Source: Kiritimatiellia bacterium
GTDB lineage: Bacteria > Verrucomicrobiota > Kiritimatiellia > RFP12 > UBA1067
Reading direction: 5' to 3'
NCBI GenBank assembly: GCA_017999015.1
Contig: JAGOBZ010000216.1
Location: 1-5,717 of the forward strand
DNA: 5,717 nt
Under the pieces are notes generated by a model, which saw only the letters and a list, made by a program, of their open reading frames with translations, was not told the origin of the DNA and did not search any database. Below, in pieces: positions 1-5,713 of the stretch. Position 1 is the first letter of the stretch. Every line of letters begins with the position of its first letter. The translations under genes and the position numbers were made by a program.

Positions 1-1388
1 GGCGCGTACTTGAATACGGCGGGCCGGGCGTGTCGACCTTGGGCGTGCCGGCGCGCGCGACGATCACGAACATGGGCGCGGAGTTGGGGGTCACCACTTC
101 GGTTTTCCCGAGCGACACGGTGACTCGTGCGTTTCTCGCAGCACAGGGGCGCGTGGCGGATTGGATCGGGCTGACGGCCGATGACGGCGCGGGTTACGAG
201 CAGACTGTGGAAATCGACCTGGGCGCTGTGGAACCGATGGCGGCATGTCCGCACTCGCCCGGGAACGTCGCCTCTATCGCCTCGATGGCCGGTCGCCGCG
301 TCAATCAGATCCTGATCGGTTCCTGCACCAACTCGTCGTATCGTGACCTCAAGACCGTGGCGCTGATGATGCGTGGACGCAAGGTGCATCCCGACGTGGA
401 GGTCGGCGTGGCGCCGGGCTCGCGGCAGGTGGTGGCGATGCTGGCCAAGGAGGGTCTGCTTGCCGATCTGGTGCAGGCCGGCGTGCGAATTCTGGAAAAT
501 GCCTGCGGATTCTGTATCGGCAACCACATGTCGCCTGGCACAGACGCCGTGAGCCTACGCACCAGCAACCGTAATTTTGAAGGACGTTCCGGAACGCTGA
601 GCGCGCAGATCTATCTGGTGAGCCCGGAGACCGCGGCCGCGGCGGCGCTGACCGGCGTGTTCACAGATCCTCGCGCCTGCGAGGCGGTACCGGCTGCCGT
701 TGAAGAGCCGGCGGCGTTTGATGTGGATGACAGCATGTTCCTTTTTCGCGAGACGGCCGGTCGCGGTGTGCCTGGCACGGCTATCGTGCGCGGGCCGAAC
801 ATCGGTGAGGTTCCGGCGGGTAAGCCGCTGCCCGAGACGCTTGACGGTGTGGCGGCCATCAAGGTCGGAGACAAGATCACGACCGACCACATCATGCCGG
901 CCGGCGCGCGCCTCAAGTACCGCTCGAATGTGCCGCAGTACGCGAAGTATGTCTTTGAACATGTCGATGCCGCTTTCTACAAGAACGCTTCGGCGATCCG
1001 TGACGCGGGCCGCCACGTTGTCATCGTGGCCGGTGAAAGCTACGGGCAGGGCTCGAGCCGCGAGCATGCGGCCATGTGCCCCATGTACCTCGGCGTCAAG
1101 GCGGTGCTGGCTCGGAGCATCGAACGTATCCACTGCGCCAACCTGATCAATTTCGGCATCGTGCCGCTGCTCTTCGACCGTCCGGAAGATTACGAGGCCA
1201 TCAAGCAGGGCGATGAGCTGACGTGCGGCGGTTTCCGCGCGGCGTTGGCGGGCGACGGGAAGGTGACGTTCGTGAACGTGACGCGCGGGAACTCGTTCAC
1301 GGCAACTGCGGCGCTGAGCGGACGTCAAAAGCGCATTGTGCTGAACGGCGGCCTTTTGGCTGCCGTTGCGTCGGGCCATGTGTCATAA
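1..1388 (+). CDS. aconitate hydratase (Aquifex-type), 5'-truncated
   Basis: This enzyme interconverts citrate and isocitrate through cis-aconitate in the TCA cycle, using a cytoplasmic [4Fe-4S] cluster. The reading frame is open from base 3, so the N-terminus lies outside the window and 461 residues are visible. Numbering from the GTG at 30, the cluster ligands are Cys99 in GSCTNSS and Cys159/Cys162 in CGFCIG. The segment RTSNRNFEGRSG follows at about 176-187. The C-terminal swivel domain starts near GDKITTDHIMPAG (280-292) and carries the substrate-binding GESYGQGSSREHAA loop (335-348). The order and length of the domains fit the compact aconitases of about 650 residues (Aquifex type) better than the roughly 890-residue AcnA. 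Homoaconitase or another hydro-lyase is a less likely alternative. The gene stops with TAA, 45 bp before the next start, and no terminator follows it. Confidence 0.93.
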   Translation, partial: RVLEYGGPGVSTLGVPARATITNMGAELGVTTSVFPSDTVTRAFLAAQGRVADWIGLTADDGAGYEQTVEIDLGAVEPMAACPHSPGNVASIASMAGRRVNQILIGSCTNSSYRDLKTVALMMRGRKVHPDVEVGVAPGSRQVVAMLAKEGLLADLVQAGVRILENACGFCIGNHMSPGTDAVSLRTSNRNFEGRSGTLSAQIYLVSPETAAAAALTGVFTDPRACEAVPAAVEEPAAFDVDDSMFLFRETAGRGVPGTAIVRGPNIGEVPAGKPLPETLDGVAAIKVGDKITTDHIMPAGARLKYRSNVPQYAKYVFEHVDAAFYKNASAIRDAGRHVVIVAGESYGQGSSREHAAMCPMYLGVKAVLARSIERIHCANLINFGIVPLLFDRPEDYEAIKQGDELTCGGFRAALAGDGKVTFVNVTRGNSFTATAALSGRQKRIVLNGGLLAAVASGHVS

Positions 1389-1394
1389 ATCACA

Positions 1395-1410
1395 TTGACC
1401 GCGCGGTCAA
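1395..1410. promoter_or_regulatory. perfect 16-bp palindrome, candidate operator
   Basis: TTGACCGCGCGGTCAA reads identically on both strands: two 8-bp half-sites with no spacer. It overlaps the proposed -35 element, where a bound repressor would block RNA polymerase. Its size and TTGAC...GTCAA arms resemble operators of TetR-family dimers; the E. coli RutR consensus, as I recall it, has the form TTGACCA-NN-TGGTCAA. No regulator gene is in the window, so the binding protein is unknown. As RNA it could fold only as a tight hairpin, and no T-run follows, so it is not an intrinsic terminator. Confidence 0.5.
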
Positions 1411-1424
1411 ACAAACGATACCAT
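1395..1424 (+). promoter_or_regulatory. candidate sigma-70-like promoter for the 621-aa gene
   Basis: TTGACC at 1395-1400 matches five of six bases of the -35 consensus. After an 18-bp spacer, TACCAT at 1419-1424 matches four of six bases of the -10. The predicted transcript would begin around 1430-1432, only a few bases before the ATG at 1434. The mRNA would then be leaderless or nearly so, which agrees with the absence of a Shine-Dalgarno sequence there. This is pattern matching only; the gene could also be transcribed by readthrough from the aconitase gene. Confidence 0.45.
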
Positions 1425-1433
1425 AGAACAACC

Positions 1434-3299
1434 ATGAGCGAGAATGAAGAGGCGAAGCCTGAGGGTCAGGACAACGGCGGGGTTGTGCTGGATTTGAACT
1501 TTGCTCCGAGCTGGGCGCGTACGTCGCCCGAGGAGACCATCCAGCGCTATCAGAACGAGCGGTTTTCGGATGACGGCGATGTCCGACGGGGCGGGCGCGA
1601 TTATGGTCGCGACCGACGCGCGCCGCGAGAGTCTGACAGTCGCGACCGTCGCAAACCGGACCGCCGTCCTCCGCGCCGCGAGAATGACCGCGGCACGCGG
1701 CCTGCCGGCGGCGACATGCCGCGGCCCGAGTCGCGTGCGGCTGTCGCCGATCTGCGCGGACCGCGCGCCGAAGGGGTCGTCAGGCCGGAACGCGGAGGCG
1801 ATTATCCGCCTCGCCGTGATTTTCGCGGGCCGCCGCGCCAGGACCGTCCCGAGGTGCCCTTGCTGCCGCTTGAGATCCGTGTGCTGCCCGAACAGAAGGC
1901 GCTGGGGGCGGTCATACGCCGTATCCAGACATCGCATCGCGCGTTCCCGCTGCGCGATATCGCCTGGCTCTTTTTGGACAACCCTGCTTCGTGCCTGGTT
2001 CGCATCGAACCTTTGAAGGATCAGCAGGTGCCGCTTTTCCAATGCAAGGTGTGCGGCATACCCGCCTTGTCGGAAGAAGAGATCCGCTCGCACCTGGTTA
2101 ACCACCACATGGATGACTTCTTTGATGTGGAAGAGGTGACGTGCGAGCCGCCCTCCGGCGTGTTTGTGTGCGTCGCGCGCTGCGGTATGAGCGGCGAGCT
2201 GCTGGGTCCGCCGAACCATCACAGTTTCAACGGCAAAGTGCAGGAGATGCTGCGGACGCGATATGCGACGCTAACAGAGGAAGCGTATCGTTCGCGCATC
2301 GAGACCGTGCGTGATTCTGATGCCATAGAAAAATGGCGTCAACAGTGCACCAAGAAAAAGATTTACCGTCGTAAAGGGGCCGCTCCCACGGCGGCTGAAC
2401 CGGTTGATGCGGCGGTTGCCGCTGAATCCGGCGCGACTGCCGAAGCGGATGCCGAGCCGGCACCCAAGGCCCCGGCTATGGAGCGGGATGTCGCCGAGTT
2501 GGTCTTTCTGCGGGAAATTTTGCCGGAACAGATTGCGAATGTCCGCCACCTGATCTGTACGGCGGCGGTTGGCATGCAGACGTCAAGCCGCCCGCTCTAT
2601 TATGCGTTGAAAGACATGCTGCTGCGTGAGCGTCGCTTTCCGGCTTCGCTGTTCTTTGCCCTGCGCGGGGCCTTCCGCCATCGCAAGTTGCATCTGTTCC
2701 GCGTGAATGATCCCAAGGGACAGGATTTCGTGATGCTCAAGATGCCGGTGGCGTTGGATCCGTCTCACACGGTTCAGGCGTTGCGCGATGTGTTGACCTA
2801 TGTCAACGAGCATCCTGCGTGCACCAAAGCGGAAATGGTTTCCGCGATCGCAGGCGGCGACGAAGAAAAAATCAAGGAAACGCTCGTCCAGCTCGTGTGG
2901 CTGGTTGAGCGCGGCCATGTGGTCGAGTTTTACAACGATGTCCTGAGCGGCCCGCTTGAGTACCCCGCTTTCCGTTTGCTGCCCGGCGAGAAACAGGCGG
3001 GTGGACAGCAGGGGGGGGGGCGCCCGCAGCATGCGGTTGCGCCTCAAACGCCCGCGCCGAAAGCTTCCGCCGTGCCGTCTGCCGAGGACGCGCCAGAGAC
3101 CGAAACAGGGTCTGCTGAACCGAAGGCAAGCATTCCGGCCGTCGAGCCTTTGTTACCCCCGGAACCGGTTGTCGCTGAACCACAGGCTGCCGTGGAGAGC
3201 GCGGCAACGACTGAGACCGTCCCGCCGCCCGGTGACGCATCTGATGCAGTAAAAGTGCAGATGCCCGCGTCCGATGTGAATGATGAATCGGCGAAATAA
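1434..3299 (+). CDS. 621-aa multidomain protein of unknown function with C2H2 zinc finger
   Basis: I do not recognise a named family. Four parts are visible. Residues 1-50 are acidic and polar with a hydrophobic patch, VVLDLNFAPSW. Residues about 51-138 are rich in Arg, Gly, Asp and Pro (RGGRD, RRPPRR), like RNA-binding disordered regions. Residues about 139-300 form a folded domain with a canonical finger, Cys204-X2-Cys207-X12-His220-X3-His224. Further Cys residues (237, 246, 250) and a GPPNHH motif follow, ending in a basic KKKIYRRK stretch. After an Ala/Glu linker, residues about 349-517 form a second helical, possibly winged-helix domain. The tail (530-621) is rich in Ala, Pro and Glu and probably disordered. 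An RNA- or nucleic-acid-associated role is inference. The ATG at 1434 is chosen over an in-frame TTG at 1395, because that TTG lies in the promoter palindrome and its extension looks non-coding. No Shine-Dalgarno sequence precedes either start. A terminator follows directly. Confidence 0.88.
   Translation: MSENEEAKPEGQDNGGVVLDLNFAPSWARTSPEETIQRYQNERFSDDGDVRRGGRDYGRDRRAPRESDSRDRRKPDRRPPRRENDRGTRPAGGDMPRPESRAAVADLRGPRAEGVVRPERGGDYPPRRDFRGPPRQDRPEVPLLPLEIRVLPEQKALGAVIRRIQTSHRAFPLRDIAWLFLDNPASCLVRIEPLKDQQVPLFQCKVCGIPALSEEEIRSHLVNHHMDDFFDVEEVTCEPPSGVFVCVARCGMSGELLGPPNHHSFNGKVQEMLRTRYATLTEEAYRSRIETVRDSDAIEKWRQQCTKKKIYRRKGAAPTAAEPVDAAVAAESGATAEADAEPAPKAPAMERDVAELVFLREILPEQIANVRHLICTAAVGMQTSSRPLYYALKDMLLRERRFPASLFFALRGAFRHRKLHLFRVNDPKGQDFVMLKMPVALDPSHTVQALRDVLTYVNEHPACTKAEMVSAIAGGDEEKIKETLVQLVWLVERGHVVEFYNDVLSGPLEYPAFRLLPGEKQAGGQQGGGRPQHAVAPQTPAPKASAVPSAEDAPETETGSAEPKASIPAVEPLLPPEPVVAEPQAAVESAATTETVPPPGDASDAVKVQMPASDVNDESAK
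3011..3020 (+). repeat. G10 homopolymer tract inside the 621-aa gene
   Basis: Ten consecutive G bases encode Gly527-Gly529 at the junction between the second folded domain and the Ala/Pro/Glu tail. With ten G the long tail continues to residue 621. Losing one G would switch to an Arg-rich frame that stops at 3250-3252. Gaining one G would stop at 3116-3118. Such a tract is a candidate for slippage and for sequencing error. The tail composition in the ten-G frame (Ala, Pro, Glu, Val) matches the earlier linker, so the printed length is probably correct. Confidence 0.8.
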
Positions 3300-3331
3300 G
3301 CGGGGCGCGACAGGCGACTGAATCATATCCC

Positions 3332-3360
3332 GCGCGGCGCGGTGGCGTCGCGCTTTTTTT
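3332..3360 (+). terminator. intrinsic terminator of the 621-aa gene
   Basis: A 9-bp stem pairs 3332-3340 with 3345-3353 around a GGTG loop. It is all G-C pairs except one G-U wobble (3337/3348), and seven T follow at 3354-3360. It begins 32 bp after the TAA at 3297-3299. On the opposite strand no T-run follows the stem, so it is unlikely to terminate purN efficiently. Confidence 0.88.
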
Positions 3361-3988
3361 ATGTAATCAAAACACGTCGACCTGTCACGGTCAGGCGGTT
3401 TTCGGAGATCATGCGCAACGCTTCCGGATAGGCGCGGTGCTCTTCGACTTGGATGCGCGCGTGCAACGACTCGGGGGTGTCGTCCTCAAGCACCGGCACG
3501 CTGCGCTGAACGATGATAGGCCCGGTATCCGTGCCGGCATCCACGAAGTGCACGGTGCAACCGGCCACCTTGGCCCCGTACGCCAACGCCTGCGACCACG
3601 CCTGCAAACCGGGGAAGGCCGGCAACAGAGCGGGGTGAATATTGAGCACGCGCTGCGGGAAGGCAGCAAGAAGCCCAGGCTTTACGATCCGCATGAAACC
3701 GGCGAGGATCACCGTGTCAACGCCGGCGTCCTGCAGCAGCCGGATACAGCGCTGCTCGGCCGCTCCGTCCAGTTTGGTTTTGAAGGGGGCGCAGTTCAGC
3801 CAGTCGCAAAGGATCCCATGGCTGCGGGCGCGTTCAAGAATGCGGGCGTCCGGCACATCGGAGAGGACAAGGCGCACCTCGGCATTCAGGTTGCCTGCGG
3901 CGATCGCGTCCAAGACCGACTGCATGTTCGAACCGGACCCGGAGCCCAGCACGCCGAGTTTCAAACAGGTGGAAGAGGTCGTTTGCAT
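3359..3988 (-). CDS. purN: phosphoribosylglycinamide formyltransferase
   Basis: This enzyme transfers a formyl group from 10-formyltetrahydrofolate to GAR, giving FGAR, the third step of de novo purine synthesis in the cytoplasm. The 209-aa product matches the usual family length of about 190-215. It shows the N-terminal phosphate-binding loop GSGSGSN (15-21) and the catalytic NIHPALLPAFPG segment with Asn116 and His118. The DTGPII motif carries Asp154, the counterpart of E. coli Asp144. A C-terminal VEEHRAYPEAL helix is also present. The ATG at 3988 is chosen over an in-frame TTG at 4006, because it puts the start nearer the first beta-strand; neither has a Shine-Dalgarno sequence. No other pur gene adjoins it. 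The lipoprotein terminator upstream suggests separate transcription. The TAA stop overlaps the T-tract of the convergent terminator. Confidence 0.96.
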   Translation of the reverse strand: MQTTSSTCLKLGVLGSGSGSNMQSVLDAIAAGNLNAEVRLVLSDVPDARILERARSHGILCDWLNCAPFKTKLDGAAEQRCIRLLQDAGVDTVILAGFMRIVKPGLLAAFPQRVLNIHPALLPAFPGLQAWSQALAYGAKVAGCTVHFVDAGTDTGPIIVQRSVPVLEDDTPESLHARIQVEEHRAYPEALRMISENRLTVTGRRVLIT

Positions 3989-4033
3989 GACGGGAGGGTA
4001 ATACAACGATGCTACGCTTCCAAGCTGAAAGAC

Positions 4034-4066
4034 AAAAAAAAGACCGGCAGCGCATGGCTGCCGGTC
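4034..4066 (-). terminator. intrinsic terminator of the lipoprotein gene
   Basis: A perfect 10-bp stem pairs 4042-4051 with 4057-4066 around a 5-nt loop. On the minus strand eight T follow, read as A at 4034-4041. It lies 20 bp after the lipoprotein stop codon. It should end transcription coming from the right and isolate purN, leaving only about 45 bp for a purN promoter. Confidence 0.93.
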
Positions 4067-4086
4067 GCGGAACGAGAGGGGCCGAA

Positions 4087-4284
4087 TTACTTCTTCAGCG
4101 CGCCATCCAGCTTCTTCTGCAGATCGCCGGCGGCCTTCTCGGCATCCTTGGCGGCGGAATCAGCCGCTTTTTCGGCGGACTTGACGGCCTTGTCCATCTT
4201 GTCGCCCAGCGTCTCTTCTTTTTTGCAGCCTACAAACGCGAACGTCGCGGCGGCCATGATCGTAACCATCAACAGGCTCTTCAT
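4087..4284 (-). CDS. small Ala/Lys-rich lipoprotein with 11-residue repeats
   Basis: The 65-aa product begins with a short positive start and a hydrophobic segment (MKSLLMVTIMAAATFAFVGC) ending in a lipobox-like FVGC, so Cys20 is the predicted lipidated residue. The mature part has about 46 residues, almost entirely Ala, Lys, Asp and Glu. Residues AEKAA recur at an 11-residue interval (about 37-41 and 48-52), the periodicity of long amphipathic helices in apolipoprotein- and LEA-like proteins. Lys at +2 after Cys is compatible with sorting to the outer membrane, if the Lol rule holds here. The ATG at 4284 is chosen because AAAGGAG lies 5 nt upstream; an in-frame start 15 bp earlier would overlap that site. 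The function is unknown; envelope stabilisation like that of Lpp or entericidin is only a guess. A strong terminator follows. Confidence 0.87.
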   Translation of the reverse strand: MKSLLMVTIMAAATFAFVGCKKEETLGDKMDKAVKSAEKAADSAAKDAEKAAGDLQKKLDGALKK

Positions 4285-4289
4285 GTGAA

Positions 4290-4296
4290 CTCCTTT
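4290..4296 (-). promoter_or_regulatory. ribosome binding site of the lipoprotein gene
   Basis: AAAGGAG on the minus strand sits 5 nt before the ATG at 4284. It fixes this start against the in-frame start at 4299. Confidence 0.85.
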
Positions 4297-4344
4297 CAAC
4301 CGTGCCGATTAGCACAGTTACGCTTCCTACCGGAAACGGGCCGT

Positions 4345-4373
4345 ATGGTAACAAAAACGGTTGCCTGAAACAA
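4345..4373 (-). promoter_or_regulatory. weak candidate promoter for the lipoprotein gene
   Basis: On the minus strand TTGTTT (4373-4368) and TACCAT (4350-4345) are separated by 17 bp. They match three and four of six consensus bases. The -10 hexamer is the same as that proposed for the 621-aa gene. It lies in the 101-bp gap between the DUF1080 stop and the lipoprotein start, and would give a leader of about 54 nt. The match is weak; readthrough from the DUF1080 gene is equally possible, because no terminator is visible between them. Confidence 0.28.
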
Positions 4374-4385
4374 GAGGGATCGCGT

Positions 4386-5051
4386 TTATCGTACGGGGCC
4401 GACGGTGATGTTACGGAACTCGATCGCGCCGCCTTCGCTCTGCAGGCAGATGGCGCCGGCCTCGGTGTAGGCCGAATGGCCTTTGTTTTGCAGGACCCCG
4501 TTGACACTCACCGTGACAGTATCCCCTTTTACGACGATTTCGACGCTGTTCCACTCGCCGTCAGGCTTTTCCGAGGAATCCGCCATTTTTTTGACAGACT
4601 TGTGTTTGGGATTTTCCAGGCCGTTCACCGTGGCTTGAGAGAGCAGCACGAAGTCGCCGGCACTGCCTTTCTTGAGTTGGGCCTCAATGGCTTTGGGCAG
4701 AAAGAAGGTGTCCGGCCCCGTTTTCAAAACAAAGATGCCGCTGTTCATCTGCTCGGTTTGCGCGTACCAGCGGTACTCAGCCTTCAAGGTGTAATTGGCA
4801 AAACTCTGCTGTGTCATCAGATAACCGAACGGTTTTCCGGTGCAACGGATGACACCGTTTACGATCGTCCAAGTCTTGTCCGGATCGCTGCCTGGCTCTG
4901 CGGTGATCACTTGGGTCCAGCCGGAAAAATCGGCCCCGTTGAACAGGCTAACGGTTTGCGTGGGCGTCACCGGTACCTGCTTCACGATCATCGCGTCCGC
5001 GACGGCATGCAGGCTGCACGAGAGGGTTATGAGGAACATCATCGTTTTCAT
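4386..5051 (-). CDS. secreted DUF1080 (PF06439, 3-keto-disaccharide hydrolase-like) protein
   Basis: The 221-aa product has a type I signal peptide with a hydrophobic core at 4-18 and probable cleavage after the Ala-Asp-Ala at 18-20, so it should act in the periplasm or outside the cell. The rest is a single jelly-roll domain of the PF06439 family. Its hallmarks are SLFNGADFSGW (35-45), WTIVNGVIRC (61-70), NSGIFV (103-108), IEAQL (122-126), GEWN (165-168) and the closing strand ICLQSEGGAIEFRNI (201-215). Some family members cleave 3-keto-glucosides, and others are only annotated as carbohydrate-binding; the substrate here cannot be read from sequence. The ATG at 5051 is preferred because AAGGAG lies 8 nt upstream and the signal peptide starts there. 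The gene begins 20 bp after the SIS gene ends, which suggests one transcript. Confidence 0.92.
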   Translation of the reverse strand: MKTMMFLITLSCSLHAVADAMIVKQVPVTPTQTVSLFNGADFSGWTQVITAEPGSDPDKTWTIVNGVIRCTGKPFGYLMTQQSFANYTLKAEYRWYAQTEQMNSGIFVLKTGPDTFFLPKAIEAQLKKGSAGDFVLLSQATVNGLENPKHKSVKKMADSSEKPDGEWNSVEIVVKGDTVTVSVNGVLQNKGHSAYTEAGAICLQSEGGAIEFRNITVGPVR

Positions 5052-5059
5052 TCTTTTTT

Positions 5060-5065
5060 CTCCTT
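5060..5065 (-). promoter_or_regulatory. ribosome binding site of the DUF1080 gene
   Basis: AAGGAG on the minus strand is separated by 8 mostly A bases from the ATG at 5051. It selects this start over the in-frame start at 5075, which overlaps the SIS stop codon. Confidence 0.8.
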
Positions 5066-5071
5066 TTCCGA

Positions 5072-5713
5072 TCATGTGCCGAAACAGGCTGCCTCAACCT
5101 GTGCGCAGAGCGCGTGGTAAAGCGGCAGGTGGAGTTCCTGTATCCGGTAGGTTTCACTTTCCGGTACTTTGAAAAGCAGGTCGCAGAAGGGGTCCATGCG
5201 TCCGGGACAAGCACCCGTGAAGCCGATTGTCGTCAGCCCGGCCGCGCGCGCCGTCTGCATGGCGCGCGTGACGTTTCCGGCGTTGCCGCTGGTGCTGAGG
5301 CCGATCAGGATGTCGCCGGGGCGACCCAGCGCGAAGACCTGCTGCGCAAAGATCAACTCAGGGTCGAGGTCGTTCGCGGTTGCGGTGATGATCGACGAGG
5401 CTTCGCAAAGGTTAACGGCGCGCAAACCTCGCTGCAGTTTGGCGGCGAGCGATGCATCACCCATTTCGCGCACGAGAACGTCGGACTGCCCGGGCAACGC
5501 AGGCCGCCGGTTCAGAAACCCCTTCAGCAACTCGCCGGAGATGTGCGAGGCGTCAGCGGCGCTGCCGCCATTGCCGCACAACAGCACCAAGCCGTTGCGC
5601 GCGTGGCAACCGGCGATGGCCTCCGTGGCTGCGGTCAGTACGCCGGCGAGCGGGGCCAAACACGGATGGCGCTGCAAAAGGGCGTCCGTCATGTCGCGGA
5701 TAGCTCGATTCAT
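5072..5713 (-). CDS. SIS-domain protein, phosphoheptose isomerase-like (GmhA-like)
   Basis: The 213-aa product is a single sugar-isomerase (SIS) domain. It has CGNGGSAADASH (46-57), the phosphate-binding STSGNAGN (140-147) and the C-terminal RIQELHLPLYH (190-200). His57, Glu61, Gln192 and His200 keep the spacing of the four zinc ligands I recall from Burkholderia GmhA (His64, Glu68, Gln175, His183), and His195 is also present. This supports isomerase activity, classically sedoheptulose 7-phosphate to D-glycero-D-manno-heptose 7-phosphate for LPS core. The segment at about 75-105 is longer than in E. coli GmhA (192 aa), and Ala145 replaces the Ser of GNS. It may therefore belong to a GmhA-like subfamily with another sugar phosphate substrate. 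The ATG at 5713 is 4 bp from the window edge, so a longer N-terminus cannot be excluded. It precedes the DUF1080 gene by 20 bp. Confidence 0.9.
   Translation of the reverse strand: MNRAIRDMTDALLQRHPCLAPLAGVLTAATEAIAGCHARNGLVLLCGNGGSAADASHISGELLKGFLNRRPALPGQSDVLVREMGDASLAAKLQRGLRAVNLCEASSIITATANDLDPELIFAQQVFALGRPGDILIGLSTSGNAGNVTRAMQTARAAGLTTIGFTGACPGRMDPFCDLLFKVPESETYRIQELHLPLYHALCAQVEAACFGT

Noticed and set aside
555..1379. Long 274-residue open frame on the minus strand across the aconitase gene
   Set aside because: It lies wholly inside a gene with clear aconitase motifs, its product is Arg/His-rich without recognisable motifs, and it is explained by high GC content.
1395..1433. Upstream TTG start giving a 634-residue version of the unknown protein
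   Set aside because: The TTG is part of a perfect palindrome and promoter-like element, no ribosome site precedes it, and the added residues look non-coding.
1407..2222. 271-residue open frame on the minus strand opposite the 621-aa gene
   Set aside because: The plus-strand frame carries the finger motif, sensible domain composition and a terminator; the minus frame has a shadow-like Arg/Ala composition.
2169..2225. Possible second zinc site Cys246-X3-Cys250-X11-His262-His263
   Set aside because: The spacing does not match a known finger class and the GPPNHH segment may serve another role; not enough to call a site.
2956..3252. 98-residue Arg-rich overlapping frame near the end of the 621-aa gene
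   Set aside because: As an independent gene it has no ribosome site and a shadow composition. It matters only as the alternative tail if the G10 tract slips.
3437..4288. 283-residue plus-strand open frame opposite purN and the lipoprotein gene
   Set aside because: It spans two minus-strand genes with clear motifs, ribosome-site or terminator evidence, and crosses the terminator hairpin; no motif is seen in its product.
4302..4367. Small inverted repeats between the DUF1080 and lipoprotein genes, as a terminator or RNA element
   Set aside because: The stems are only 4-6 bp, one has a mismatch on the transcribed strand, and no T-run follows.
4302..5120. 272-residue plus-strand open frame opposite the DUF1080 gene
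   Set aside because: The minus-strand frame has a ribosome binding site, signal peptide and PF06439 motifs; the plus-strand frame has none.
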